From: Bordetella petrii
GTDB taxonomy: Bacteria > Pseudomonadota > Gammaproteobacteria > Burkholderiales > Burkholderiaceae_B
Direction of reading: 5' to 3'
DNA: 64,000 bases
Assembly: GCF_000067205.1 (NCBI RefSeq)
Contig: NC_010170.1
Span: 3,658,001-3,722,000, forward strand
Shown here piece by piece: positions 25,619 through 34,721 of the stretch. The position numbers and the translations under genes were made by a program. A model generated the notes under the pieces. It searched no databases. It saw only the letters and a list, made by a program, of their open reading frames with translations, and was not told the DNA's origin. Positions within the stretch are counted from its first letter, which is position 1, and each line of letters begins with the position of its first letter.

Positions 25619-26218
25619 TCACTGCTCGTCGAGTTCCGCCGCCGTCGAGACCCACAGGACCATGGCGTCTTCCGGGCTCAGGCTGATGACCCGGTGGCCC
25701 ATGCGGCTGTCTATATAGAAGCTTTCGCCGGCCTGCAGGCGGGCAGGCTCGTAGAACTCGGTGTGCAATTCGATTTCGCCGCTGAGCACATAGACGAACT
25801 CTTCGCCCTGGTGGCGGCTCCAGTCGTGGAATTCGCCGAACGAGCGGGCCTTGACCCGCGTGTAGAACGGCATCATGCGCTTGTGCGACAGCGCATTGCA
25901 CAGCAGCCGGTGGTCGTAGTACGGGGTTTCGTACAAGCGGCCTTCGCCCAACTGGTTGATCGAACGGCGGCCGGTGCCCATGTGTTCTTGCGGCGGCATG
26001 AACAGCTCGGCCACATCCAGCCCCAGGCCTGCCGCGATCTTCAGCAGGTTGTCGTAGGTGGGCGACAGCAGTCCGTTCTCGATCTTGGACAGGGTGGATG
26101 CCGCCACGCCGGTGGCCTGGGCGGCCTGTTTCAAGGTCCAGTCGCGCGCCCTGCGCAAGTCGCGCAGCCGTTGCGCCAGCGCGCTCTGCCGGGTGTTGGG
26201 CATGATGGTGTCCTTCAT
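25619..26218 (-). CDS. XRE-family regulator with C-terminal cupin (PuuR-like)
   Basis: A 199-residue repressor-type protein. An N-terminal XRE helix-turn-helix (LRDLRRARDWTLKQAAQATG, then ASTLSKIENGLLSPT) covers about 15-70, and a cupin ligand-binding domain covers about 115-195 (GEEFVYVLSGEIELH, then LQAGESFYIDSRMGHR). Regulators of this layout commonly sense amines or amino-acid catabolites. Its start (ATG 26218) overlaps the oxidase stop (ATGA); ATG 26203 is an alternative. It is the last gene of the ABC-transporter/oxidase operon and is likely its own regulator. Confidence 0.9.
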   Translation of the reverse strand: MKDTIMPNTRQSALAQRLRDLRRARDWTLKQAAQATGVAASTLSKIENGLLSPTYDNLLKIAAGLGLDVAELFMPPQEHMGTGRRSINQLGEGRLYETPYYDHRLLCNALSHKRMMPFYTRVKARSFGEFHDWSRHQGEEFVYVLSGEIELHTEFYEPARLQAGESFYIDSRMGHRVISLSPEDAMVLWVSTAAELDEQ

Positions 26219-27504
26219 GCTCGCGAGCGGCGCTCGCGCAGCCGGTCGCGCGCCTGGTACGACCAGTAGGTCAGCTGCACGGCGGCGGTGCCCAGCGGTC
26301 CGCCGTTCCAGTCCAGGCCGAAAGGCGCGAACCAGCGATAGCGCTCGCTGTCGCCGCAGATGCCTTCGGCCACCACGCGGCCGCCGATGGCGGTGGTGTT
26401 CATGCCATGGCCGCCGAACGCGGTGCAATGCCACACGCCGGGCTGCAACGTGCCAATCTGCGGCATCTGATGGCGGGCATAGGCCATGCGGCCCGACCAA
26501 GCCACCTCGACCCGCACGCCGGCAAGTTGCGGATAGACCGAGAGCAGCTCGGCGCGCAACGACTCTGCCAGGTCGGGCGGGTCTTCAATACGCGTGGTGA
26601 TGTGGCTGCCCCAGCTGATGCGTCCGCCATCGACCACGCGGTAGTAATTGCCGGCGCGGCGCGTGTCGCCAATGGCGGCATCGGTGCGGATGGCCTCGCG
26701 CACGCGCTCGCCCAGCGGTTCGGTCAGCATGACGTAGGTGGCGATAGGCAACATGGCGCGGCGCAATGCCGGCACCAGGCCATCGGTATACCCCCCGGTG
26801 CAGAACACCACGGTCTGCGCCTCGACCGAGCCCTCCGGCGTGGCCAGCCGCTTGACCGCGCCGGCCAGGGTGGCCGAGCGCACGGGCGAGTCTTCGTGAA
26901 TGCGCACGCCCAGCCGCGCGCACTCGCGCGCCAGCGCCCGCGCATAGTTCAGCGGATGAAAATGGAATGAGTCCGGGTCGTACACGCCCTGGAAATACGC
27001 GTCGGAACGCAGCAGTTCGCGCACCTCGTCGCGCTGCAGCAGCCGGACCCGGCGGCCGAAACGTTGCTGCTCGTCGCAATAGCGGCGCAGTTCGTCCACG
27101 TCGTCATAGCGCAGCACGCGCAGACGGCCATCGACCTTGTGGGCGTCGGCAATGCCCAGGTCGCGGATATTGTCGCGAATGATCTCGACGCCTTCGATCG
27201 ACAGGCGGTACAGGTCTTCATAGCCTGCCTGCCCCACGCGCCGCCGGATCAGGTCGGCGCCAGCCGAATAGGCTGGCGACACCGAGCCGCCGTTGCGCCC
27301 CGACGCGCCCCACCCTACCCGGCGCGCCTCCAGCAAGACCACCTGCCGGCCGCGCCGGGCCAGTTCCAGCGCGGCCGTCAGCCCCGCCAGGCCGCCGCCG
27401 ACGATGCAGATGTCGGTGCTGGCGGGTCCTGCCAGCGCATCGTAGCGGGTTTGCGCATCGCCCAGCGTGCGCTTGTAGAACGTATCGATGTATTCAGAGG
27501 CCAT
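26215..27504 (-). CDS. amaA: FAD-dependent amino acid oxidase, likely L-pipecolate oxidase
   Basis: A 429-residue DAO-family flavoenzyme. The FAD-binding CIVGGGLAGLTAALELARRG lies near 33-52, followed by GWGASGRNGGSVSPAY, a stretch shared by PuuB, OrdL and AmaA-type oxidases. Near the C-terminus, AFGGHGMNTTAIGG completes the FAD site. By sequence alone it could oxidise putrescine derivatives. The divergent ALDH7-type dehydrogenase points to pipecolate oxidation to piperideine-6-carboxylate, as in the Pseudomonas amaA/amaB pair. That assignment is inference from context. It lies in an operon after two permease genes. Confidence 0.8.
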   Translation of the reverse strand: MASEYIDTFYKRTLGDAQTRYDALAGPASTDICIVGGGLAGLTAALELARRGRQVVLLEARRVGWGASGRNGGSVSPAYSAGADLIRRRVGQAGYEDLYRLSIEGVEIIRDNIRDLGIADAHKVDGRLRVLRYDDVDELRRYCDEQQRFGRRVRLLQRDEVRELLRSDAYFQGVYDPDSFHFHPLNYARALARECARLGVRIHEDSPVRSATLAGAVKRLATPEGSVEAQTVVFCTGGYTDGLVPALRRAMLPIATYVMLTEPLGERVREAIRTDAAIGDTRRAGNYYRVVDGGRISWGSHITTRIEDPPDLAESLRAELLSVYPQLAGVRVEVAWSGRMAYARHQMPQIGTLQPGVWHCTAFGGHGMNTTAIGGRVVAEGICGDSERYRWFAPFGLDWNGGPLGTAAVQLTYWSYQARDRLRERRSRA

Positions 27505-27534
27505 GATGGCATGGATGCAGACGGGCTGGACGCC

Positions 27535-28224
27535 TCACGCCAGGGACGCCGGCGCCAGCGAACCGGCGACGCGCTTTTCGACCCAATTGGCCAGGCGCAA
27601 CAAGGGATAGCAATATAGAAAATAGATCAGCGCGATCAGGGCGTAGATGAAGAGCGACTTGCTGGGATAGGTGATCATGAACACCTCGCCCTGACGCGTC
27701 AGTTCGGTAATGCCCACCACCGACACAATGGCGGTGCTCTTGATCAGCATGACGTACACACCGCTCATGGGCTGCACGATCAGGCGCATGGCCTGGGGTA
27801 GTATCACCAGCCGCAGCGCCTGCAGGGGCCGCAACCCCAGCGTCAAGGCGCCTTCGACCTGCCCGCGCGGCACGGCCAGGATGGCGTTCATGACGATCTC
27901 GGCCACGTAGCTCGACGTATACACCGACAGCGACACAAACGCGGCGGTATCCGAATCCCATTCCAGCCACGCCACGCCGCTGCTGGGCAGCACGAAGTAG
28001 AACACGTACAACTGCACCAGGAACGGCGTGCCGCGCAGCATATGGATGTACAGCCCCAGCAACTGGTGCACCACGCGAATGCGGTAGCTGCGTAGCACGC
28101 CGATCAGGAACCCCAGCGCCGAACCGGCGGCAATCGCGACGAACGAGATCTTGAGTGTTTCCAGGAAGCCCTTTAAAAGAAAGGGCATGACGGTCACCGC
28201 TGTGGACCAGTATTCATGCAGCAT
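27535..28224 (-). CDS. Polar amino acid ABC transporter permease
   Basis: A 229-residue inner-membrane permease of the His/Glu/Gln/Arg/opine family with about five helices. The EAA-type cytoplasmic loop is VPRGQVEGALTLGLRPLQAL near residue 127, which contacts the ATPase. The family motif MLRGTPFLVQLYVFYF is present. It starts two bases after the preceding permease gene ends, so both subunits are made together and should form a heterodimer. Its genes for binding protein and ATPase lie upstream in the same operon. Confidence 0.93.
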   Translation of the reverse strand: MLHEYWSTAVTVMPFLLKGFLETLKISFVAIAAGSALGFLIGVLRSYRIRVVHQLLGLYIHMLRGTPFLVQLYVFYFVLPSSGVAWLEWDSDTAAFVSLSVYTSSYVAEIVMNAILAVPRGQVEGALTLGLRPLQALRLVILPQAMRLIVQPMSGVYVMLIKSTAIVSVVGITELTRQGEVFMITYPSKSLFIYALIALIYFLYCYPLLRLANWVEKRVAGSLAPASLA

Positions 28225-28226
28225 GG

Positions 28227-28919
28227 CTACCTCGCGTTCCAGGCCGGCCCGGCCAGCCACAGGCCAACCAGCCGCGACAGGCCCAGCATGCAGGCGTAGA
28301 TCAGCAAATACCCGGCCGCGATGGTCAGGAAGCTTTCATTGGGCACGATGCGTTCGCTGTTCATCAGCACGCCGGCAGCCACCAGCTCGAATACCGCGAT
28401 CAGCGACAGCAGCGAAGTGTCTTTGATAAGCACTGCCGTCTGGCCCAGCAGCGGCGGCAGCGTGTTGGCGAATGCCTGCGGCAGCACTACGTAGCGCAGC
28501 CGTTGCCGGAAATCCATGCCGACCGCCTTGGCGCCTTCGATCTGGCCGCGCGGCACCGACTGGATGCCCACGCGCACGATCTCGCTCATGTAGGCCGTAT
28601 GGTGCAGCGTCAGCGCGACGATGCCCAGAATCAGCTCGCTCCAGGACTTGGCCGCCGGAACGAAATACGGCAGCGCGTAGTACACCAGGTAGATCTGCAC
28701 CAGCAGGGGCGTGGCGCGAATGAACTGGATGTACCCGGCCGCCGGCCGCCATATGGGCGCGCGCCGCGCCATGCGCGCCAGCGCCAGCGGCACGCCCAGC
28801 GCCACCGAGCAGGCCAGGCTGATGCCGGCGGCCAGCAGCGTATTGGCCAGCCCATCGGCGAACTGGCCCGCGTACTGGCCGACGATGCGCCAGTTGTAGT
28901 AGTCGATCAGCCAATTCAT
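28227..28919 (-). CDS. Polar amino acid ABC transporter permease
   Basis: A 230-residue permease, partner of the next gene. FIRATPLLVQIYLVYYALPY and the EAA loop VPRGQIEGAKAVGMDF are typical of polar amino acid importers. Five hydrophobic segments are visible. It begins 15 bases after the binding-protein gene and ends two bases before its partner. Confidence 0.93.
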   Translation of the reverse strand: MNWLIDYYNWRIVGQYAGQFADGLANTLLAAGISLACSVALGVPLALARMARRAPIWRPAAGYIQFIRATPLLVQIYLVYYALPYFVPAAKSWSELILGIVALTLHHTAYMSEIVRVGIQSVPRGQIEGAKAVGMDFRQRLRYVVLPQAFANTLPPLLGQTAVLIKDTSLLSLIAVFELVAAGVLMNSERIVPNESFLTIAAGYLLIYACMLGLSRLVGLWLAGPAWNAR

Positions 28920-28934
28920 GGGCTCAGGCCGCCA

Positions 28935-29726
28935 TCAATGCTCCTTTTTCCAGTCGGTGGAATACCAGTACTTGATGGCTTCGGGCAGGGAATTGTCGGC
29001 GGTGCGCAGCTCGCGCCAGTTATCCAGCCAGAACTTCAGGCGATAGGCATCCGGCGCCACCGCAAAAGCCAGGGGCTCGCGCACCATGACGCCGTCGAGC
29101 ACGCGCAGGTTGCCGAAATCGGCCAGGAACTGGTTGGCGGTGCTCAGCGACATGATGCCGGCATCCAGCCGGCCGCTGGAAATCGCCTGTCCGACCGGGG
29201 CGCTGCCGCCCGAGAATTCCTTCAGCTTGGCTTCGGGCAGCATCTTGCGCGCCGCTTCGGCGTAAGTGCTGGCGCCCAGCGCGCCGATGGTGACGTCGCC
29301 CTTGTTCAGGTCGGTGTAGCTTTTGTAGGGCGAGTCTTTCGGCACCACGGCCACGGTCTCGGCGTAGAACATGGGGGCGGAAAACAGGATCTGCGCGGCG
29401 CGCTGGGGCGTCGGCGTCATGTCGGCGGCCACCATGTCGGCCTTGCCCGACAGCAGCGCCGGGATCAGGCCTTTCCATTCGTAGTCTTGCAGCACCAGTT
29501 TCACGCCCAGGTCGTCAGCCATGCGCCGCGCCAGTTCCACGGCCAGTCCGGTGCGCTTGCCCGATTTGTCCATGAAGCTCATCAGCGGGCCCGACGTTTG
29601 CACGGCCACGCGGAATTCGCCGCGCTTGAGGATGTCCGACAGCGCGTCGGCGCGGGCGACGGTGGCGACGCTGGCGGCCGTCAGGGCCAACGCTGCGACG
29701 CCCAGCCATTGTTTGATTTTCTGCAT
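28935..29726 (-). CDS. Amino acid ABC transporter substrate-binding protein
   Basis: A 263-residue periplasmic binding protein (SBP_bac_3 type). A signal peptide ends at ARA (residue 26). Family motifs are GLAVELARRMADDLGV and the KADMVAADMTPTPQRA region with LFSAPMFY. Given the operon, the ligand is likely L-pipecolate, lysine or a related cyclic or cationic amino acid, but the pocket residues do not prove this. It is preceded by a very stable intergenic hairpin, a common device for setting binding-protein mRNA level apart from the ATPase. Confidence 0.92.
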   Translation of the reverse strand: MQKIKQWLGVAALALTAASVATVARADALSDILKRGEFRVAVQTSGPLMSFMDKSGKRTGLAVELARRMADDLGVKLVLQDYEWKGLIPALLSGKADMVAADMTPTPQRAAQILFSAPMFYAETVAVVPKDSPYKSYTDLNKGDVTIGALGASTYAEAARKMLPEAKLKEFSGGSAPVGQAISSGRLDAGIMSLSTANQFLADFGNLRVLDGVMVREPLAFAVAPDAYRLKFWLDNWRELRTADNSLPEAIKYWYSTDWKKEH

Positions 29727-29812
29727 GTTGAGGATCCTCTTTAACGATATGAAGCCGCCCGGGCCGGACGACGCCGGACGGTACTGCCGATACCACCACA
29801 ACGACTGCGAGA

Positions 29813-29841
29813 CCGCGCGCGCCCGTGACGGGCGCGCGCGG
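29813..29841. other. Very stable intercistronic stem-loop
   Basis: CCGCGCGCGCCCG and CGGGCGCGCGCGG form a perfect 13-bp stem around TGA, just after the ATPase stop and before the binding-protein gene on the minus strand. There is no U run, so it is more likely an mRNA-stability or partial-attenuation element than a full terminator. Confidence 0.8.
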
Positions 29842-29845
29842 GGTG

Positions 29846-30595
29846 CTACAGAATCTTGTCCAGGAAAGCCTGGGTGCGCTCATGGCTGGGATGCCGGAAC
29901 AGCGCGTCGGGGCTGCCTTCTTCGATGATGCGGCCGCCATCCATGAATAGGGCGCGGTCGGCCACGTCGCGCGCGAAACCCATTTCGTGGGTGACCACCG
30001 CCATGGTCATGCCGTCGTGAGCCAACCCGCGCATCAAGTCCAGGATGCCGCCCACGGTTTCCGGGTCGAGTGCCGAAGTCGCCTCGTCGAACAACATAAG
30101 CTTGGGGTCCATGGCCAGCGCGCGGGCGATGGCCACGCGCTGCTGCTGACCGCCAGACAACTGGCTGGGATAGCGCGCGGCGTAGTCCGCCATGCCAACG
30201 CGATCGAGCAGCGTGCGCGCGTAATCCTCGGCCTCGACGCGGCCGCGCTTGCGCACCACCCGCTGCGGCAGCGCCACGTTGTCGAGCGCGGTGCGATGCT
30301 GGAACAGGTTGAAGTGCTGGAACACCATGCCGACTTCAGTGCGCCAGCGGTTCAGGTCAGTGGCCGTGTCGCCGATGGAGACGCCATCAATGCGGATGTC
30401 GCCGGCGTCAATGGACTCCAGGCCATTCAAGGTGCGCAGCAGCGTGCTCTTGCCCGAGCCCGACGGGCCCACGACGACCAGCACTTCGCCCCGGTCGATG
30501 TGGCAGTGGATGTCGGTCAGCGCCGCATGCGGCGGCTGGCCTTCGCGATGGAAGGTCTTGTGCACTGCCTCGACAACGACCAAAGGATCCGGCAT
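29846..30595 (-). CDS. Polar amino acid ABC transporter ATP-binding protein
   Basis: A 249-residue ATPase of the GlnQ/HisP type. Walker A GPSGSGKST near 43-51, Q-loop FQHFNLF, ABC signature LSGGQQQR, Walker B LMLFDEATSALDP, and the H-loop VVTHEMGFARDVADR are all present. It powers the importer encoded by the next three genes. It is the first gene of the minus-strand operon, divergent from the ALDH7-type dehydrogenase with 142 bases between the starts. Confidence 0.95.
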   Translation of the reverse strand: MPDPLVVVEAVHKTFHREGQPPHAALTDIHCHIDRGEVLVVVGPSGSGKSTLLRTLNGLESIDAGDIRIDGVSIGDTATDLNRWRTEVGMVFQHFNLFQHRTALDNVALPQRVVRKRGRVEAEDYARTLLDRVGMADYAARYPSQLSGGQQQRVAIARALAMDPKLMLFDEATSALDPETVGGILDLMRGLAHDGMTMAVVTHEMGFARDVADRALFMDGGRIIEEGSPDALFRHPSHERTQAFLDKIL

Positions 30596-30737
30596 GGGGC
30601 TGCAATCTCAAAAAGATTTCGCATTTGGCGTCAGAGTTTCGTATAGTAAATTTTTCTGCGGAAATTCCACCTAGGCATTTCCCTAACGCTCGCTGTACGG
30701 CTGTAAGCGCCCTGTAATCGCCCCGAGGAGAGTACCC

Positions 30738-32240
30738 ATGAATACCCCCCAAGACATTCTGCGCGCCCTGGGCCTGGACGAGGCCACCCTGCAGGGCGGG
30801 ACGCTGGCGGCGCACAGCCCCATCGACGGCGCACGATTGGCCCAGGTGGCCGAGCACAGCGTGGCCCAGGCGCATGCCGCGATCACCCGCGCGCGCCAGG
30901 CCAGCGTGGCGTGGCGTATGGTGCCCGCGCCACGCCGCGGCGAACTGGTGAGGCTGTTCGGCGACACATTGCGGCGCCACAAACAGGCGCTGGGACGCCT
31001 GGTGTCGCTCGAAGCGGGCAAGATCCTGGCCGAAGGCGAAGGCGAAGTGCAAGAAATGATCGACATCTGCGATTTCGCGCTCGGCCTGTCGCGCCAGCTG
31101 TACGGCCTGACCATCGCATCCGAACGCCCGGGTCATCGCATGATGGAAACCTGGCATCCGCTGGGCGTGGTCGGGGTGATCAGCGCGTTCAATTTCCCGG
31201 TCGCGGTGTGGTCCTGGAACGCCGCGCTGGCGCTGGTGTGCGGCAACGCCGTGGTCTGGAAACCGTCAGAGAAAACGCCCCTGACGGCGCTGGCCTGCCA
31301 GGCCCTGTTCGCGCAGGCCGCGCAGCAGTTCGGCGATGCGCCGGCCGGCCTGCTCGAAGTGCTGATCGGCGGCCGGGAAGTGGGCGAGGCGCTGGTCGAT
31401 TCTCACGACGTGGCGCTGGTGTCGGCCACCGGCTCGACCCGCATGGGCCGGCAGGTGGGGCCGCGCGTCGCGCAGCGCTTCGGACGCGTGCTGCTGGAGC
31501 TGGGCGGCAACAACGCCATCATCGTGGCGCCGAGCGCCGACCTCGACATGGCCGCGCGCGGCATTGTGTTCGGCGCCATCGGCACCGCCGGCCAGCGCTG
31601 CACCACCACGCGCCGGTTGATCGTGCATGAAAGCGTGGCCGATGACCTGCTGGCGCGCCTGCGCACCGCCTATGCCAGCGCCCGCATCGGCAATCCGCTG
31701 GACAGCGGCACCCTGGTGGGTCCGCTGATCGACCGCGCCGCATTCGATGCCATGCAACAGGCCCTGCAGGCCGCGCGCGAACAAGGCGGCAGCGTCACAG
31801 GCGGCGAGCGCGTGCTGCAAGACCAGTATCCCGACGCCTGGTACGTGCGGCCCGCCATCGTCGAAATGCCGGCCCAGACCGACGTGGTCTGCCACGAAAC
31901 CTTCGCGCCCATTCTGTACGTCATGCGGTATGGCGATTTCACGCAGGCCCTGGCCATGCACAACGGCGTGCCGCAAGGGCTGTCGTCGGCCATTTTCACC
32001 AACGACCTGCGCGAAGCCGAGACCTTCCTGTCGGCGGCGGGCTCTGACTGCGGCATCGCCAACGTCAATATCGGCACCTCGGGCGCCGAGATCGGCGGCG
32101 CGTTCGGCGGTGAAAAAGAAACCGGCGGTGGCCGCGAGTCGGGCTCGGATGCATGGAAAAACTACATGCGGCGCGCCACGAACACCATCAATTATTCGCG
32201 CGAATTGCCCTTGGCCCAGGGGATCAAGTTCGGCGAATAA
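30738..32240 (+). CDS. amaB: L-piperideine-6-carboxylate (aminoadipate semialdehyde) dehydrogenase, ALDH7 family
   Basis: A 500-residue aldehyde dehydrogenase of the ALDH7/AmaB group. The catalytic Cys is C288 in GTAGQRCTTTRR, and the general base Glu is E254 in LLELGGNNA. The ALDH7-specific C-terminal run GGAFGGEKETGGGRESGSDA and WKNYMRRATNTINYS strongly separates it from other ALDHs. It oxidises the semialdehyde formed from piperideine-6-carboxylate to alpha-aminoadipate with NAD. It is divergent from the transporter and oxidase operon, together forming a lysine/pipecolate degradation unit. GAGGAG precedes ATG 30738. Confidence 0.9.
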   Translation: MNTPQDILRALGLDEATLQGGTLAAHSPIDGARLAQVAEHSVAQAHAAITRARQASVAWRMVPAPRRGELVRLFGDTLRRHKQALGRLVSLEAGKILAEGEGEVQEMIDICDFALGLSRQLYGLTIASERPGHRMMETWHPLGVVGVISAFNFPVAVWSWNAALALVCGNAVVWKPSEKTPLTALACQALFAQAAQQFGDAPAGLLEVLIGGREVGEALVDSHDVALVSATGSTRMGRQVGPRVAQRFGRVLLELGGNNAIIVAPSADLDMAARGIVFGAIGTAGQRCTTTRRLIVHESVADDLLARLRTAYASARIGNPLDSGTLVGPLIDRAAFDAMQQALQAAREQGGSVTGGERVLQDQYPDAWYVRPAIVEMPAQTDVVCHETFAPILYVMRYGDFTQALAMHNGVPQGLSSAIFTNDLREAETFLSAAGSDCGIANVNIGTSGAEIGGAFGGEKETGGGRESGSDAWKNYMRRATNTINYSRELPLAQGIKFGE

Positions 32241-32341
32241 GGCGCGCACAAGCGCCCCGTGACGCAACGGTTTACATGCGGTTGCAGGCAAGTCTGGCGG
32301 CGATGCTACAGTGCGTCGTCCTCATTCACGCACGCCTGATC

Positions 32342-33634
32342 ATGTTTTTGCACACTGCCCTGCTGCCTTCCCCGCTGCGCGCGCTGGTCCTGGCCGCGCT
32401 GCTGGGAACCGCCCTGCCAGCTTCGGCCGGCATCACTTACCAACTGGAACGGCCCGCCGCCGCGCCGGGCGAAACGGTGCAGATACAGGCGGTGTGCTTT
32501 AACGACGGCGACGCCGGCGAGCAGTGGCAGCCTCCCAGCCAGCTGGTGGTGCAGTGGCGCGGCGCCGACGGCACCATCGTCCGCAGCCTGGCAACGCTGG
32601 CCAGCTCGCCGGCCGCCCTGAACATTCCGGTCAACAACTTCGCCCGCGTAGCCTGGAACACCGTGGTGCCGCGCCAGGCGCGGGGCTTGCAGGCGCTGTC
32701 CATCGAGGGCGAACCCACCATGATGGCGCTGGATGTAACGGGCCGGGAAAACGGCACCCTGGCCAGCGTCCCCGCGCAAGGCCCGGTGATCGACGCGCAC
32801 ACGGGCCAGCCGGTGCCGGTGGCGGAAGTCGTGGCGGCGGGCGCCGCGCCCGAGGCCGGCCCCGCGCCGGCCGACGCGGCGCGCGCCTCATGGCAGGCCA
32901 AGCCCACCGCCTTCGATGCGTTTCGCGGCGCGCTGTCCGAATACCAGCCGATCTATTTCGCCGTGGGCACGCGCGGCGGCACGACCGCACGCTTCCAGAT
33001 CAGCGCCAAGTACCGGCTGTTCAACCCGCCAGGCGGCCGCAAGCCCACCTTCGGCGAGAATTTCTACCTGGGCTACACGCAGACCTCGCTGTGGGACCTG
33101 GAAAGCGATTCGATGCCGTTCATCGACACCACATTCAACCCCAGCATCTTCTGGCTGTCCGACAACCTGTGGACTTCGTCCAGCCAGAACTGGCGCCTGG
33201 GCCTGAACACCGGTATAGAACACATGTCCAACGGCAAGAGCGGCGATGATTCGCGCTCGCTGAACGACGCCTACATACAGCCGGCCATCAACTACCGGTT
33301 CGACAGCGGCAGCACGCTTACCTTCGCGCCCAAGATCCGCACCTACTTCGCGAAGGAAAGCCAGAATCCCGACTACGCCGACTACGCCGGCTACGTCGAC
33401 TGGAACCTGCGCTGGGCGCAGGACGACGGCGCGGTGGTCTCGGCCATGTACCGCCAGGGCGCCAGCCGGCACCGCACCACCCAGCTGGACTTCGCCTGGC
33501 CGCTGCGGCGCACCTGGCTGGATATGAACGGCTACCTGCATCTGCAGTACTTCAACGGCTACGGCGAAACGCTGCTGGGCTACAACCAGCGCAACGAATC
33601 GCAGTTCCGCATCGGCCTGTCATTGGTGCCCTGA
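32342..33634 (+). CDS. pldA: Outer membrane phospholipase A (OMPLA)
   Basis: A 430-residue PldA-type phospholipase A1/A2. A signal peptide covers about 1-29 (to PASAG). A 150-residue N-terminal extension rich in Ala/Pro precedes the barrel, as in several Burkholderiales proteins. The catalytic motif EHMSNGKSGDDSRSLND has His294 and Ser296, matching the H-x-S dyad of OMPLA; barrel strands such as FGENFYLGYTQTSLWDLES follow family consensus. It hydrolyses phospholipids misplaced in the outer leaflet. The start is tentative, because ATG 32276 or 32303 would lengthen the signal region and no good ribosome site is seen. Confidence 0.9.
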   Translation: MFLHTALLPSPLRALVLAALLGTALPASAGITYQLERPAAAPGETVQIQAVCFNDGDAGEQWQPPSQLVVQWRGADGTIVRSLATLASSPAALNIPVNNFARVAWNTVVPRQARGLQALSIEGEPTMMALDVTGRENGTLASVPAQGPVIDAHTGQPVPVAEVVAAGAAPEAGPAPADAARASWQAKPTAFDAFRGALSEYQPIYFAVGTRGGTTARFQISAKYRLFNPPGGRKPTFGENFYLGYTQTSLWDLESDSMPFIDTTFNPSIFWLSDNLWTSSSQNWRLGLNTGIEHMSNGKSGDDSRSLNDAYIQPAINYRFDSGSTLTFAPKIRTYFAKESQNPDYADYAGYVDWNLRWAQDDGAVVSAMYRQGASRHRTTQLDFAWPLRRTWLDMNGYLHLQYFNGYGETLLGYNQRNESQFRIGLSLVP

Positions 33635-33680
33635 AGCTGCAACCCGCCGCTGGTTGAGCGCGGCGGCGCCGCGCGCCGCC

Positions 33681-34688
33681 TCAATTGCCCTCGGCAATCG
33701 CGCCATAGTCGAAGAACAGGTCGCGAATAGACGCGGGCCGGTGCTTCAACGAACCGATGTCGTTCATGAATTGCGCATACTTCATGACGTGCTCGGGCGT
33801 GGTCGTGTACTTGGTGGCCGGATCATCCAGGATACGCACCATGTCGTCGATACTGAAGGTCTTGCCGCCGCCCATGGAATCGATCAGCACTTGCGCCGCG
33901 GCGCGCTTGTCGGCCTTGATCATGTCCTGCGCCTGCTTCAGCGCGGCGACGAAGGCAGCGTAGACTTTGGGGTTTTCCTTTGCGAAGCGTGTGGTGGTGG
34001 ACACCATGGTGAAAGTGGTGGAACCGCCCATGACATCATCGGAATTCATGATGCTATGAATACCCGGCGTCTGCTGCTCAAGCTGGGCCAGCGGCGGCGA
34101 AGCATAGTGCGCGGTGATATTGCTGCTGCCCGACAGCAGCGCGGCCGCGGCGTCCGCATGCCCCATGGTGACGGTGTAGGGGTCGAAGCGGAACGCCTGC
34201 TCTTTACCGTACTTCTGTACGGCGTACATCTGCATGATGATCGATGGAATCGACGACTTCACCGAGGTGACGCCGATCTTGTCGCCCTGCTTCAGGTCGT
34301 CGATAGACTTGAGATGCGCGGCGCGCGTGTTCAGGTGCATGGGCATGGAGCTCATTGCCGCCACGCCCTTGACGTCGCCGCTGCCCTTGGTGCGGTCCCA
34401 GAGAATCAGGAACGACGGCGGGCCGGCCGACACGAAATGCGCCGAACCCGACAGCAGTGCGTCGATCATTGCCGACGGCCCGCCCAGCTTGGCCCAATCG
34501 ACCGTCACCTTGACGCCCGCTTTTTCCGCCTGCTGCTCGATCAGCTTGTGCTTCTGCATCATGTACAACGGCAGAAATCCGAAACCTCCTGCGCCCAGCG
34601 GAATCCGCAATTCGCTGACTTCGGCGCGCGCGGCCGGTGGCAAGGCCGCCGCCACGGCCAGCAGTAGTATGGCTGTGATTGTTTTCAT
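33681..34688 (-). CDS. Orphan periplasmic substrate-binding protein (NMT1/SsuA-like)
   Basis: A 335-residue exported binding protein of the NMT1/TauA-like class. The signal peptide ends at ARA (residue 22). The N-lobe pattern LRIPLGAGGFGFLPLYMMQ and GGPSAMIDALLSGSAHFVSA is typical of nitrate/taurine/pyrimidine-type ABC receptors. No permease or ATPase lies nearby, so it must share a membrane part encoded elsewhere or act as a sensor. It starts 33 bases after the MmgE/PrpD gene, hence is likely one transcript. AAGGAGGA before ATG 34688 is a strong ribosome site. Confidence 0.88.
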   Translation of the reverse strand: MKTITAILLLAVAAALPPAARAEVSELRIPLGAGGFGFLPLYMMQKHKLIEQQAEKAGVKVTVDWAKLGGPSAMIDALLSGSAHFVSAGPPSFLILWDRTKGSGDVKGVAAMSSMPMHLNTRAAHLKSIDDLKQGDKIGVTSVKSSIPSIIMQMYAVQKYGKEQAFRFDPYTVTMGHADAAAALLSGSSNITAHYASPPLAQLEQQTPGIHSIMNSDDVMGGSTTFTMVSTTTRFAKENPKVYAAFVAALKQAQDMIKADKRAAAQVLIDSMGGGKTFSIDDMVRILDDPATKYTTTPEHVMKYAQFMNDIGSLKHRPASIRDLFFDYGAIAEGN

Positions 34689-34721
34689 GGTGTCCTCCTT
34701 GGGGTGCTGCCTGATATGGGG

